Assembly: GCA_001051155.2 (NCBI GenBank)
Contig: JYIP02000003.1
Location: forward strand, 2,604,001-2,668,000
Reading direction: 5' to 3'
Length of the DNA stretch: 64,000 bases
DNA from: Chrysoporthe austroafricana
Taxonomy: Eukaryota; Ascomycota; Sordariomycetes; Diaporthales; Cryphonectriaceae
The translations under genes were made by a program, and so were the position numbers. Below, one piece after another: positions 1 through 14,918 of the stretch (positions are counted from its first letter, which is position 1; every line of letters begins with the position of its first letter). A model generated the notes under the pieces. It saw nothing but the letters and a program-made list of their open reading frames with translations, did not search any database and was not told where the DNA came from.

Positions 1-2143
<2,143 letters not shown>

Positions 2144-3162
2144 GCTGCCCATGGGCGGTGAACGTTGGGGACTTTTCTGATTGCGTGGGTTTGGGACGGT
2201 TTACGATGATTTTTTCAGCAATGCTCGGTTGACGATGGTCATATCCACTCGGGAAGGGTCTACATTGGCGTTCACGATGCGTTGTTTTCTGGCTGGGCTG
2301 TACATTAGATTCTGCAGCTGATGGGATGCTGCCCCGAACTGAACAAGGGAACTTGATGATAACAACCTGTTGCTGCCGCCCCATTTCTTTGTTGACATGT
2401 CATCCTCCATGGCTGGCGTGTGTCCTGCGCATTCAACATGGATATGTCCGTCACGCGTCTCACGCATGAATGTTGACACTTGGCTAGTGGGGTTTGTTGA
2501 TGCGTCTCGAGCTGTGTGAGAAGGCGAGACGTGATCGGCATCCCAGCCTGGCATATTTCGGACAACGTACTTTCTTCCTGGAAACATGCCGGCCTGGCAC
2601 CCCCCCCGTATACCCCGTAAAAGCAATCTACTTAGCCCTAAAACAGTCGCATGTTGTCTTTGCTCCGCCTTTGTTAATAGTCGTCGTTGTCTTGCGATTG
2701 CGGGCCCCTCGGTCTTGAGTGCCCAAACCAAACCACAAGCTCCTTGCCCCCCTTCCCTGCCCCTTGGCATTCCCCGAGGCTCATGCAACAACTACAGGTC
2801 ATTTTCATGTGGAATGTCCATCGCATCCTGTGACCAATAGCACGTGTTCGGCGGCAGGTTCCCACAGCCGCCGGAGGGGGCCTCAGGCGGTCGAGCAACG
2901 AGGGCGAGCCGGCTGCTGCTGTATGATCCACGCACTATGTAGTATATGTATTACGCGCCGGCTTGACATGGCGAAAGGACACTCGTTCAGGGGCAGATGG
3001 GCCTGAACACTAAAGAAAACGGAGGGGGAAATCACATTTCAATCAACTTTTGTATTCTAGCATGGGTAATTACCCATCATGTCTGATCAAGCTGCTCCCG
3101 CCAAACGCCACTTGAGTCCGGAACGAAAGACACCACGGTGATTCACCCACTGCCCCGTCAGC
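2144..3162. other. Intergenic, convergent 3' ends of H3 and RPA190
   Basis: About 1 kb between two convergent genes, expected to hold both 3' untranslated regions and terminators. The frames on either strand look like random GC-rich reading frames. I see no RNA gene or repeat. Confidence 0.5.
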
Positions 3163-6100
3163 CTACTGCTCCATCTCGTCGTCTGCCCGCATGGGATCGT
3201 AGTGACTCATCGGTGCCTTGGTGAAGATGTCAAATGCACCTGTTCCCACCTTGCCCAGTCTTCCCATGACCAAGCGGCTGCTCGGCGTGCTGAGATCATC
3301 CCAGTCTCCGTCCAGCAATGCATCCTTGAGGAAAGCCAAAGTGGTCTCGAAACTCATCTTGGTGAAGGGGCTCACATTGCCGCGCAGCCCCATCCGGTTA
3401 AACGGCGAGAAACCCCCGTTCCTCGTCATATGGTCGCCGATGAGGTTCAGGTGTCGGTTGTCAACGCTGATGCCGTGCGACCCGAAGACGTTGCTCAACT
3501 CCTGGATGATACTATTTCGGGCTGCCTCGACGCCATACACTGCGAGGACGGCCGCGATGTCGTTGGTCGAGATCTTGTTCGGGTTAATGTACTCGCCGAA
3601 CCGCTGCATAGCCTGCAGGTTGGCCCCCGCCGTGTGCACCACAGAGACCTCGACCTCCTCTCCGGTCCGCACATCTGGCATCTTCTCCTTCGCCACGAAG
3701 GTGCACTGCCCGATGCCCTGGATTTGTTGGATGAGAGTCTTGCGAACAGCGTCCTCAACCAGGTTCAGCATCAAGATCTTCGGGATGTTGACATCAAATT
3801 CCAGCTCGAACTCGCACCAGCTCCCGTTGGCTTCATCACACCGGAACCTGGTAACCTGTGGGTTCTTGCTCTTCACGCGGAACTCACGAGAATGGTTTTC
3901 TGCGTTGCCATCCTCCGGCAAGGCCTTGCTCTTGTCCTCACTATCCTCGCCGCTGGGAGGTGGACTCCCTTCGAATCCCTCGTCCTCTTCTTCATCGCCC
4001 TGGTTGGCTTCCTGCTCTAGACGGCGCTGAATTGCATCGTCCTCCTCATCATTGGGGCCATACGAAGCGGCTTCGTTACGGTTGGCTCGTTTCTTCGCAT
4101 TCGTCGCGTCATCGTCTCCCTCATCATCGTCATCATCCTCGTCGTCTCCGCCACTACGGGCGCCTCCTTCACGGGCTGGGTCGGCCATCTCGATGGTCCC
4201 AGACTTGACGCCAACCTCTGGAGTCGCTGCACTGGCACTGTTGATCTTCTTCTTGATCTCCTTCTTTATCATGGCTTGTAGCTGACCAAGGAACTTCTTC
4301 TCGACCGTGTCGAGCACATCAGAAATTTTGATGTTATATGTCTCTTCGTACTCGGACGAGGGGAAGAACCGCAAGCGAATGCGGAAGATCTTGGCCAACG
4401 GATAGCCGATACCCTTGCCGACTCGTTCGCTGACGGTTGCGTGGTCCGTGACGTGGGAGAGGGGAAGCACGCTGATGGCCTTAGCGAATTTCTCGCCGTC
4501 TGCCTCCGAGAGCTCTTCGTTGAGCACGAGAGTCATGGAAGGAGTCGAGATGTCCGCACTGGCCGTCATCAATATTTCACGCAATCGAGGAATGCCGAGT
4601 GTGACGTTCTTGGCCGAGTGTCCGGCTAAGTGGAATGTGTTTAGTGTCATCTGGGTGGACGGCTCGCCCACTGACTGACCAGCAACGATACCAACCGCCT
4701 CGCCGGGCTCGACCAGAGATCTCAAGTATTTGGCTGCAAAGATCTTCTCCGCCTGTTTTCGAGGAAGCGTAGTGACTCCTGGACCTCGCGTTGCGTCATC
4801 CTTCTCCTTCTTATCCCTGATGAGACCGTCCTTGTTCGTCTTGATGTAGCCGGACATGGCCTCGTAGAACTTCTCAGAGGTGGCAAATGCATGCCTCGCG
4901 GGATTGACGACGCAGTTGACTGGCTCGTCCGTGTTCGGGATATTTGCCTTTGCCTTCTTGACGGCAACTTTGTTCCTCTTGAAGAAGTCGTCTTTGTGGT
5001 CAAATAGACCGAGGGTATTAGCCTCGGCGTAGTGTGTTTGCTCCATCTGAGACTCGAAGTTGCGAAGGACGAAACCAAAGTTTGTGAGGTACTTCTGTTT
5101 CGCAATATCAAGGCCATCTTCGCCGTACAGGAATTGGACCAATGTGCCGTCGGAATCGCGAACAGAGCTGTCATATCCGACCGAGAGACCCTCCATGCCC
5201 TTGATAAGACATCTCTGGAGATATCCAGAGCGTGAGGTTTTGACGGCCGTGTCGATTAAGCCTTCACGTCCGGCCATGTGATGGAAGTAGTACTCCTGCG
5301 GTCGGATGCCCGTCAAGAATCGGTTGACAATGTAGCCACCTGCTCGTATGTCCGAATCATATGGACGGAAACTTGGCAATGATTTACCGCTGACCATCAA
5401 GGGGACGCGACGACCTTCCAGGACCTGCTGGCCGAGATTGCATGAGATAAGGTTCGCGTTGACCTGACTGCCTTTGGCACCAGAAGTGGTCATAGACTGC
5501 ATCTGGTTTTTCGGGAATTGCTTTTCGAGTCCATTCGGGAGGCAGGCATCTGTAACAGCCGTGGAGACACGACTACTGCCCTGGTTCATGAGCATATCAA
5601 GTCCCTCCTGCTTGCTGTCGTCCCTCATGACCTCCTCAAGGCGGGTGAGTAAATCGGGATCAGACGGCCCCGGCTGCTGTTCCTCCAGCGACACGTACTT
5701 GGCGGCGATGCTAAGACCAATGTGGCGCGCAGCAGCTAGCTCCCTCTTCCTGTTCTCTTCACCTTCCCGTGTCAGCCTCAAATCATCCATCCCACATGTG
5801 AACGCCCTCATGTTGAGGTAGCGCGTTAGCAGACGACCCATGCTGCTGAGGAGTCTGCCAGCAACGGCTGGTCCATAGACCTCATGCACGGAATGGATGA
5901 AGCCGCCAGAGCTCGGTCCAAGCTGGGATTTGTCAAGGATGCCAGAGACGAAAACTCCATCGTGGAACAAGACCGCTGCCTCGTCTGAGCCCTCACCCCA
6001 GCGTTTGGCTGGGATCTGTGTCTTCCCACTCATCCACAAATTACCATAATTTGGGGGCTTGATGTTCTTCAAAATGGTTGTGATGATCTGTTTCCCAGTC

Positions 6101-8408
6101 CATCTCGCCACGGGCTTTAGGATTGCTGGGGGGATCAGCTCGATTCTTTCGCCTAGGATATGGCCGCTCTCCGGACGGAGAGCACCATAGATGAGCTGTT
6201 GATACGACTGTCTGTCGAAGAAGGTGTCCAGGTTGCAGAGCGCCACCGATACAGACAAGTGATCCTGAATCAGACCTCGTAGCGGTTTTCCCGCTGTCCC
6301 CGAGATGTACTGATGATCAGTATCAGCCAACTGCAAGGCCTCGGCGCGGGCAACTTCATTCTGGGGAAAGTGCATGTTCATTTCATCGCCGTCGAAATCA
6401 GCATTATAGGTGTTGCAATTGGCATAATGCATGCGGATGGTCTTTTCTCCTGGCAATACCCTCACTCTGTGACCCATGATAGACGGCTTGTGCAGAGTCG
6501 GTTGTCGGTTCATCAGGACCACGTCGCCGTTGGCGAGATGGCGATGCACCTTCTTGTTCCTCAGGCCGCTGGAGGTCGTGTTCGTCGGGGCCAAGAGCTG
6601 ATTTGCGAGGGCGACACGGTCCTCCAAGGATTTATTGCGCAGATTGATCGTCTGGCCATTTTCGTTCTCGATGGCTGCCGCGCCAGGCCACTTTTCTACC
6701 CCGTTGATGACGGCCTGCTGCATGTCCTTGAAATTGTGACTCGTCACGGGCTCAGGGAAGGTCAACTTCCGAGCAAAGACTGGAGGAACACCGATCTCGT
6801 TGGTCTCGATGTTAGGATCCGGAGAGATGACACTCCGCGCCGCATAGTTGACTCTCTTCCCCATCATATTCTTCCGGAACAGACCTTCTTTCTTCTCGAG
6901 CTTCTGCTTGATACCCTCCTCATTCCTCTTGGCGGCAGCTCCTTGGACAGGATTGAGGTTGCGGTCTATCAGGGAATTGACGGCTTCCTGAAGCTCCGTC
7001 CAGGCTTCATGAAGTTGTGTCATGCTCCTGGGTTCTCTCGATGTCGGATCGACGCTGATCCCTCTCGATTGGTCGTGGATCTGCCTGTATATCGACGCCA
7101 ACTTGGCCGATGCCCTGATAATCATCTTGTAGAGGCTGTTCTGCTGCGCCTCGGCGATCTGGGAGTCACCAGTTCGAGCCTCCGGGCGGAAGCGGTTGGG
7201 CGGGACAAGAACGCTCTCAAGGAAGAACATGCCGGAATTCAGGGGCATGTTGATCTTTGGTCGAGGCTGCTTGCAGTAGACCAGCGCCAGAACCTCCTGT
7301 TCCTTATCAAACAACCTCGCCAGCCTCCATCGTACCTCTGCCGGGGAGAGATAGCGCTGTGCGGGCGGATCATCATCTCTCCTCGACTTTGTGACTCTCG
7401 GGCGAGGTACAACAGCACCATCCTCATCGAGAGCATCACCACTGCCCTCATCAGAAGCGACCCCCTCCCCATCAGAGGATGACAGATCGGCGATACCCTC
7501 GTCGGAATCGTATACACTATTCTTATTCGCTTTCTTATCTGACTGGATGGGGATTGCTTGCCTGCGCTTGAAGCCGCCCTGGGCCATCTTAGCTTGTTCT
7601 TTCGTTGATAGAGCCTTCTCGAAAATCTTGACGGATCGGTCCTTGCGATAAGTAGGGGTGACGCCGTGACAAGATGCACACACGCGCGTCTTGACAATGT
7701 CCTTGAAGAATTCGGCCACCAACGCGGTGCGAAGTTCGGCAGCACCCTCATGCTTCCGACGTCCCAGGCCGGAACGATGGCCCTGCAGGATCCGACGAAC
7801 GTAGGCATCGCGTGCCCTCATGATGCCATCAGCTGCTCCTTCCTGGTCCTCTGAGTCGGAGCCGGCGGCGACATGTTCCTGGGGCACACCTGGCAGGCCG
7901 AGCCCCTGGAGGTTCTCTCCGATGGCATCGACCATCCTCGCCTCATGGAGTAGACCGTATTGCAGAAGTCGGAGTATGCAGATGTAGCGGTGGGTCTCCC
8001 TCCTGGGCAGACGGAAGCCGTCGCAGTAGACACATTGTGCTCGCAGCAGGCGGAGAACCTGGTCCATGAAGGTAGGATGGTAGACCGGGACGGGAAGGTC
8101 GATATGACCCGGATGCCCGGGACAAGACTGTTGGCCCAGGTTGCAGGTTGTACAGCTACGAAGCAGCAGACGAGTCAGCACGAGCAGCGGTGATAGAAGA
8201 CGTTGGGCGAATTTATTTCTGCCTACATGGAATCCCCCCATGAACCGAGGGCAGGATCGTACAGGCCCCCGCGGACAGGATTCAAGAGGGTGTCGAAAGT
8301 ACTGTCATTCTCGATCTTCTTGACCGAGATCGCATGGATCTCATCCTTGGTGAGAAAAGTGAACTCGACCCGGTCGACGGAGGACGAAACGGGCTGGGAG
8401 ATATTCAT
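3163..8408 (-). CDS. RPA190: DNA-directed RNA polymerase I largest subunit
   Basis: Largest catalytic subunit of nucleolar RNA polymerase I, which makes the 35S pre-rRNA; 1,724 residues (yeast Rpa190 is about 1,660). Two exons: 8408-8227 and 8155-3163, with a 71-nt intron (8156-8226, GTAGGC to GTAG, branch GCTGAC). The start MNISQPVSS lies in exon 1; the first ATG of exon 2's frame would lose the N-terminal clamp. Right after the junction comes the zinc-binding set CTTCNLGQQSCPGHPGH, with a second zinc pair CASCHG near residue 220. The Mg-binding active-site loop NADFDGDEMNMHF is near residues 645-655. A long acidic, low-complexity insertion (about residues 1385-1460) sits in the C-terminal half, as is usual for Pol I. 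It is divergent from PRP3 and convergent with H3. Confidence 0.97.
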
Positions 8409-9119
8409 GGTGGCATAACTGTTGCGCCTAGAACTCTTTGAGGAGGAGGACGACGACGAGGGCGAGGAGTCGCAACGGTTGGTTATCTTGCAGCTGGAGG
8501 TGACCTGAGGCGAGGGGTTTAGCTGCGATACGTGTGGTGGGAGATTTTCCCCATGACGGTGAGGAGAGAGTACTAATTGCGGACTGCTTGTACGAGGAGG
8601 CAGAAAAATTTGGCGGAGAGAGGCGGCAGAATATTTTCGGACCGGGAAGCTGCTGCAGGCAGGGGCCCAAAGCAGGCAACCCCCCTGCCATGTGACAAAA
8701 GGTCGCCCAAAACCACCGCACTTAGTACTTAGTGGTGGAAGTGAAGCCCACTGGTCCTCCATCCATCCACCCATCCATCCATCCATCCACTCATCCACCC
8801 GATCAACCTCCCACCTACCCACCAGCAACGACAGCCTCGTTCACAGGGGCCATTGCATCGTCTCTGCCGCCGCGCTCGATCGTGCTGACCGTACGCTGAC
8901 CTCTCATGCCGCCCTGCTGTAATCTCCTGCAGCATTTTCACCGGCGGCTTGTGGGTCACGGCCCCGCCTGAGCCAGCTCCATCTCGCAAACCTCGCCGCC
9001 CGCCTCTCGCCTCGTCGACTAGCCCAAGACCGATTGCGCCTGCGCCGCCAAATATCGTGGCCCCTCCGCTGGACTCCACGCTTCTCCACGATACAGCGAA
9101 AAGACCTCGACAGCAAAAC
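8409..9119. promoter_or_regulatory. Shared divergent promoter of RPA190 and PRP3
   Basis: A 711-bp region between two head-to-head essential genes, so it must hold both promoters. It contains a CCAT tetranucleotide tract (8757-8800). No TATA box stands out. Confidence 0.6.
8757..8800. repeat. (ATCC)n tetranucleotide microsatellite
   Basis: Imperfect run of ATCC/ATCCACCC units between RPA190 and PRP3; pyrimidine-rich on the + strand. Confidence 0.9.
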
Positions 9120-10586
9120 ATGGACCGGAACCAGCCGAGCAACGGCCTGGGGCCGCGTCATGACACCGCTTCGCGCGTCCAAAAGCCCGAATCTGCCGCC
9201 GACAGGATGGCCGCCCTCAAGGCACGTGTCGCGGCCGCCATCGGAACCAGCAAGGCGAAGGGCGGCCTGAATGTCGGACTCCATCCCGCTTTGGAGGATC
9301 TTGGTCAGTGGAAACCTTCCGGCTCCGCTGCCAAGCCAGCCGATCCAAAGCCCGCCCCTGGCGCAGGGAAGCTACAGACCGAACACGTACGACTCTCCGC
9401 CAGCAACAGGGCCTCTCCATTCCGTGATGCCCAGGCCGGAGGGTCTGCGGCCAATCCGTACATCGAAATTGCTGCGCCGGGCGTTCCCGCCGGCAAGCAG
9501 AGGGCGCCACGCCAGCTCGCCTTCAACCAGAAGGGCAAATACATACAACAGGCCAATGCGCTCCGGAGACAAGCCGCCCTTGAGGCGATGAAGAAGAGGA
9601 TTGCCGAGCAGACGAGGAAGGCTGGCATTGACGAGGACCTCGGCGAGAAGAACTTCGTGGTCGAGGCACCTCCGGACGTTGAGTGGTGGGACGAGGCCCT
9701 GGTCACGTCGTACGACACCCTGGATGACCCCAGCTCCCTCAGGGTACACGGCGAGGAGACCATCATCACCAACCTCATACAGCACCCTGTCGCGCTGGAA
9801 CCTCCACAGGAACGGAACGCCCCCGCGCCGAAACCCATGTATCTAACATCCAAGGAGCAGGCTAAGATCCGGAGGCAGAACAGGATGGCTGATCTCAAGG
9901 AGCAGCAGGCCAAGATTCGACTGGGCCTCATTCCGGCACCCCCTCCTAAGGTCAAAAAGGGCAACCTGATGCGCGTACTGGGCGAAGAGGCCGTAAAGGA
10001 CCCGACTGCCGTCGAGGCCATGGTCAACCAGCAGATTGCCGAGAGACACCAGAAGCACCTGCAGGCGAACGAGGAGAGGAAGTTGACCAAGGAGCAGAAG
10101 CACGAGAAGCTGGCAGCCAACCAGGAGAAGGACGCTGCCAAGAGTCTCCACCTCTTGGTGTTCAAGATCGGAAGTCTTGCCAACGGACAGCACCGTTTCA
10201 AAATTCAGAAGAACGCAGAGCAGCTGGCTCTCACCGGGATCTGCGTCATGCATCCCAGATTCAACTTGATCGTCGCCGAAGGCGGGCAGTGGAGCATCAC
10301 AAAGTACAAGAAGCTCATGTTGAACCGGATCGACTGGACAGAGAACGTGCCATCTCGAGATCCCAAGCAAGGCCAGCAGAGACAGTGGCTGATGGCTGAG
10401 GATGACAAGGGCGGCCTCAAGGATATGACTTCAAACTATTGCACACTCGTCTTCGAGGGCGAAGTCAAGACTAGGGCCTTCAAGCGTTGGACTTCAAAGG
10501 TTGCTGAGACAGACGCCGAGGCTCGTGATGCTTTAGCAAGGTCAAAGATGGAGAATTTCTGGTCCACCGCACGGAGCATGGCTTAG
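9120..10586 (+). CDS. PRP3: U4/U6 small nuclear ribonucleoprotein Prp3
   Basis: Spliceosomal Prp3, a U4/U6 and tri-snRNP protein that holds the U4/U6 duplex and its 3' overhang; 488 residues in a single exon (yeast Prp3 is about 469). The first in-frame ATG is at 9120; the frame is open further upstream but has no ATG. The N-terminal region carries the typical GLNVGLHPALED segment (about residues 44-55). The basic, helix-rich PRP3 domain follows, with blocks such as KEQAKIRRQNR and KVKKGNLMRVLGEEAV. The C-terminal DUF1115-type domain covers about residues 335-480, with FKIGSLANGQHRFKIQK and the late block WTENVPSRDP. Being intronless is notable for a splicing factor among intron-containing neighbours. 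The call rests on remembered family motifs and length. Confidence 0.93.
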   Translation: MDRNQPSNGLGPRHDTASRVQKPESAADRMAALKARVAAAIGTSKAKGGLNVGLHPALEDLGQWKPSGSAAKPADPKPAPGAGKLQTEHVRLSASNRASPFRDAQAGGSAANPYIEIAAPGVPAGKQRAPRQLAFNQKGKYIQQANALRRQAALEAMKKRIAEQTRKAGIDEDLGEKNFVVEAPPDVEWWDEALVTSYDTLDDPSSLRVHGEETIITNLIQHPVALEPPQERNAPAPKPMYLTSKEQAKIRRQNRMADLKEQQAKIRLGLIPAPPPKVKKGNLMRVLGEEAVKDPTAVEAMVNQQIAERHQKHLQANEERKLTKEQKHEKLAANQEKDAAKSLHLLVFKIGSLANGQHRFKIQKNAEQLALTGICVMHPRFNLIVAEGGQWSITKYKKLMLNRIDWTENVPSRDPKQGQQRQWLMAEDDKGGLKDMTSNYCTLVFEGEVKTRAFKRWTSKVAETDAEARDALARSKMENFWSTARSMA

Positions 10587-11383
10587 GTCGGGGGAGTGTA
10601 TGATGACCTATGTTGTCTCCTCGCGTCGTATGGCGCACTCAGACGTAGTCAGTGTCATTTGACTCGCTAATGGGTACGGTGGCTCGCTTTCAGGTGGCGG
10701 TTCTGCGTTCACATAGAATAGAATGGCAATCAATGCGTGATGACTCGAGACACATCTCACATCCGGCATGTCTGGGCTGCCTCTCTGCTCTCCGTGTGAA
10801 ACCCACTGGATTCCGTTCTTGTTGCTCATGAGGAGTGCCTCTTGGGGTATGCGCTAAGGCTTCATTTAGGCTCACTGGTTTCTTATTCACGAGTTCACAA
10901 TGCGGAGCATTCATCAACAACATCAACAACAGCCCGAGTTCTTGCTGGCAATGCCTTCCTTCTCATAGTCTTGTGCCCTGCTGATTCCTCAGCCTCTCTT
11001 TCGCGATGCCATCTCGGTAAATGGCATACTCCTATGGCGGAGGGCTCGCGCTTAAAGGTCGGATTCACCATGACTCTTCGCTTGTAATCCTGCGAGCGCT
11101 GTTATGAAAGCCGAGTGGGGCTGCCGCAGCAATTTCGATTATTTCGCACCCTTGGTCCAATGCGCGGCTTGGTGATCATCAGGTGGTATGAGCCGTAAAG
11201 CTGCCCGACTATCAAGTCATCAAAACCTGGGCGTTCGTGTGTAGGCTTGACGTTGATTCACCATTTGGTGCTAGTGTGCTCTGTCGATGACCCTCCCCAT
11301 CGAAGTCAAGATACGTGTCCACAAATGACCGGCCAAATCGGTCTTGGTTTGCTGTCTTGAGATCACCTGCCCGCGGGCAACTC
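10587..11383. other. Intergenic, convergent 3' ends of PRP3 and the C2H2 gene
   Basis: About 0.8 kb, expected to contain the two 3' untranslated regions. No gene, RNA or repeat seen. Confidence 0.5.
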
Positions 11384-12704
11384 CTATCTATTCCAAGAAG
11401 GGACCGGATTCGCTTCGCCCGTCTCCTGTTCGCGTAGTGGCGGGACTGCAGGATTATGCAAGCCTAGAGGTGGTATCGCCAGCGGTGGAAGATTAGGTGG
11501 CGGGAAAAGGCCCCTCTGATCCTGAACCTCTGCACGCAAGTCCATTGTGCCTATATCGAACCTTTTGTGGCAGCCGTCTGTCTTATGCCTATATATCACC
11601 TATTGTCAGCAAAGGCATGTCCATGCTCGTGTTGGGTACCTGGGTGTCTGCCTACCTCTTCAGAGTGTCTCTGCGGGCAAACATTCGCCCACAGTATTCA
11701 CACCCGTGGTTACGCTCCTTCATGTGTACACTCTGGTGGTGCCTTTGCAGGTCCGTCTTGCGCACGAACTTTTTGGTGCAATCGCCGACCTCACAGGGAA
11801 ACGGGTACTCGCGCTTGTCACGGTGCGTCTCCATGTGCGCTTTGAAGTTGTAGCTACGGCTGAAGAATTTGCCACATCCCTTGACATCGCACTGGAAGTT
11901 GGCCTCCTCCCTAGTCGTCAGCTTTCTCGGGGCACGCCTCTGCCGGTCGCCACCACGCGAACCACTTCGTGCCTCTTGTCTTGGTGGGAGCATGGTTGGC
12001 GGGTGGAGGCCCGCCCCGGCATAGAGCTGCTCGGGATCGGCTGAATACTGGTCTGCCCTGGGCCAAGGGGCCAGGGTTCCCTCTGACGTATATCCACTCG
12101 CCGAGTGCGCGACCGACGGTGGCTCAGGATGTGACAGAGATGAGGCCGGGGCCATGTCAGCTGGATAGGGAGCATGCGCGAGGTTAGGCGACGGATACTG
12201 TGAAGCCTCCACGCCGTGGCTATAATGCGTTGGCACATCGCCTGGCCGCAACCTTGGGCTCGGCGACCCAGAAATGGGAGGATACTGCGTGGGAGCTCTC
12301 GAGAGCGAAGGGACGGGCGATCGTGAGACCGGCAGCGCTGGCGGAGGTGAGTTTTGGCTACGGCCCGAATAGACGTCGCCGGGATAAGATGCAGACAGAG
12401 GCCCGTCATATGAGGCGAAGGTGTCGTACTCTGCGCTCAAGATGGTGGTCATAGAGGCAGTCGTCAGGGCAGGGTGCAGGACAGAGGCCGGACTCCACCC
12501 GGGGTGTGAGATGCCATCGAGCCGCGGGCTGGAGGCATCCGGGGCGAGGGCCGGCGCCATAGAGCAAGCCTCGTAGGCGGAGGAGATCCTGTAGTGCTGC
12601 TCGATCAGGCCAGGAGATGGAGAATCCGAGGAGGATGCCTCTGATGGGCAGTACGTCTTGGGTGTGGAGGCGGGCGATCGCGTCAAAGGTGGCGTCAGGT
12701 CCAT
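11384..12704 (-). CDS. C2H2 zinc-finger transcription factor, fungal three-finger type
   Basis: Predicted DNA-binding regulator of 417 residues. Two exons: 12704-11656 and 11588-11384, intron 11589-11655. The N-terminal 260 residues are Ser/Pro/Tyr-rich and low-complexity, a likely activation or regulatory region. Three zinc fingers follow: CDVKGC..H-x3-H, CEVGDC..H-x4-H within VRKTDLQRHHQSVH, and C-x2-C..H-x4-C ending RHKTDGC. The last His and Cys ligands come from exon 2. A short Pro-rich tail follows. The pattern KTDLQRHHQSVH...FARRDTLKRH is a recurrent filamentous-fungal family; I cannot assign a target or pathway. The acceptor used here (11589) keeps the frame; an AG 11 nt upstream would stop translation at once. 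The 3.9 kb empty region upstream suggests a large control region. An upstream coding exon is possible but unsupported. Confidence 0.88.
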
Positions 12705-13850
12705 GGCTCGAGACGAAGGGGTCTTCGCGATGAGGCGTGAAGCGAACCAGATCCAGCCCCTCTGGCAGTGATGATCACAGGAGTCCCGAGTGGCCCAGCT
12801 CTCTGCGAACTCGGCTGACCAAGGAACCGAGACCTGCGGGGTGAGCCGTGAAGATGTCTGTTGAGACGCGGCAACGGCTTGCGCATCAGTGCCGGGCGGG
12901 AAGCCCAGAAAAGGTCGTCGAACACAGCCCCTCTGGCGTATAAATGTATATAGAACCAGAAGAGCAACGGCAGGCCCGGGAGGAGGGGGGGAGCCGATGC
13001 GACGTCCACCAGGCAGATATACCCACCCTAGAAAGACTGAGCTGCGTAGGTGTGAGCCCAGGCCCAGGTCCAGGCCCAGGATCTCAGGTTAAGGACGAGG
13101 CTGAGGGGCGGGTTGCAGGCTCAGTCGCCGCGAGGCGGGGATGGTGTATAAAGCAGCGTCGTCGGTGGACGGTAGGGCTGATACTTGGCGGTTTCTGCCT
13201 GGATGAAGGACCAGGAGGGCACGGGTGAGCAGAGAGGGTGTCCAAGAGGCCGAACAAACCAGAGGGCAGAGGCAGAGGCTGAGGTAGAGGCAAAGATGGT
13301 GCCGGAGGACAATAGCTCGCATATCGGGCGCCAGGGTTTTAAGATATGTCAGATCAAGGTATATTCAAGGTGCAGTACTTTGTACCATACTATTCCCAAC
13401 ATGGGCCGTTGGTCGAGCCAACGTACATATCTGAGGTGGATAAGATGGACTCGGACATGGGCCGGGGGTCTCGCGGTGGACAATGGGGAGATGGGCTGAA
13501 GGGAAGGGGGGGGGGGTAAAATAACGGCGGACACACTCCACCCATCCGAGCCGGTTGGGGGCCGGGGGTTGCCCATCATACATCATCTGCAGACCTGGCC
13601 CGGTTCGGACATCGTCTTGAGGGTTGTGATGTGGTGGTGGTCTCGACGGCCGACCTGTCCTCGAGGCGTCGACGGAGCGAAGTGGTGGGCGACACAGCAT
13701 CGTAGGGCTGCGTGTGGCTGCTGGCGGGCACAGGCCAGGGCATGCCACGGTCCCACCGCGCCGGGACGCAGAGGGGACGGGAGGAGAGACGACAGCTGGC
13801 ATGGTACGGCAGGGTACGGAAGGGAAGGGAAGAGCAGGACAGGGCATGGC

Positions 13851-13880
13851 ACCGCACCGCACCGCACCGCACCGCACCGC
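13851..13880. repeat. (ACCGC)6 pentanucleotide repeat
   Basis: Six perfect tandem copies of ACCGC in the C2H2 factor upstream region. Confidence 0.95.
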
Positions 13881-14880
13881 ATGGCGCTGAAGGGCGGGTG
13901 GAAGGGTGGCGGGTGGGCGAGAGGGCGCGTGCAGGCGCGGGCGAGAGTGCTTCGTAAGAAGTCTTAAGATCCTACAGCAGCAGATCGCCCAGCTCGCCTT
14001 GGCACGCCTGCACGCTTGGCCGGTGTTGTCGTCGGAAGGATCCAGGCCCCTGTCAGCGACGCGCCTAGCCGTATCTGGTCTAGGGCCCAAAAGGACCCCG
14101 AACTGTCTGCCTGCACCCACCAATGGTCCTCTGCAGGCCCGTCACGAAGGATTCGAGAGAATTGTGAGAAGAGAGAAGAGGAACAGGGCAGATAATATAA
14201 AAAGAAAAAGAAGAGGAAACAAAAGAGGAGAAGGGGGCAGGGCGGGCGGGGCGGGGAGGCAAAGAGCGTCGCAGATGAGTCAACATGCCGTCGACAGCAG
14301 CAGGCCACAATATCCCACCACCAGCATCAAAATGCTTACTATGTACTATGTTACTGAACATAGCATGTACAATTTCTATGTACTTAGTACTGTAAAGTAC
14401 CACGGTAGCGCGCTCACCGGGTGTGGCAGCCCAGTGGGCCTGGGCTAGGCTGACAGGTCGGTAGGGTCGGGCGCAGGGCCTACTTACAATTGGACCTTGA
14501 GCGTGTACGGCATTACTTACTGGGCACGTTGACGGAGGCGAGCTATGACTGACTGCTCGGCTTCCACGGTACCCACTGATCCTCTCTACTGGGTACTTCA
14601 GCTGCTCAGCACGGTCTATCGTAGGGCGTGTACTTAGAGGTACGATGAGGGTGGCCTGGCTTCCTCTCGCCCCGACGGCAGAGACACCGTTTTGCCGCCC
14701 CTTGTCGTGCTGTATGCCCGCAGTTATGTCCAGCACGAACCAACACGACGTACCAAGGGGACTGACGGACTATCTACAGGCCCATATATGCTTAATTAGA
14801 GACACTGCGCCGTGCCGCTGCATCCAGAGGATCAACCAATGTCTCAACGCCGAGATCACGCACCTTGCCGCACCGAGGCC

Positions 14881-14918
14881 AGCCCCAGCCCCAGCCCCAG
14901 CCCAGCCCCAGCCCCAGA
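14881..14918. repeat. (AGCCCC)n hexanucleotide repeat
   Basis: Tandem AGCCCC units with one shortened copy; C-rich on the + strand, so G-rich on the other. Confidence 0.9.

Noticed and set aside
6313..7482. A 389-residue + strand frame inside RPA190
   Set aside because: Opposite-strand shadow of conserved polymerase sequence.
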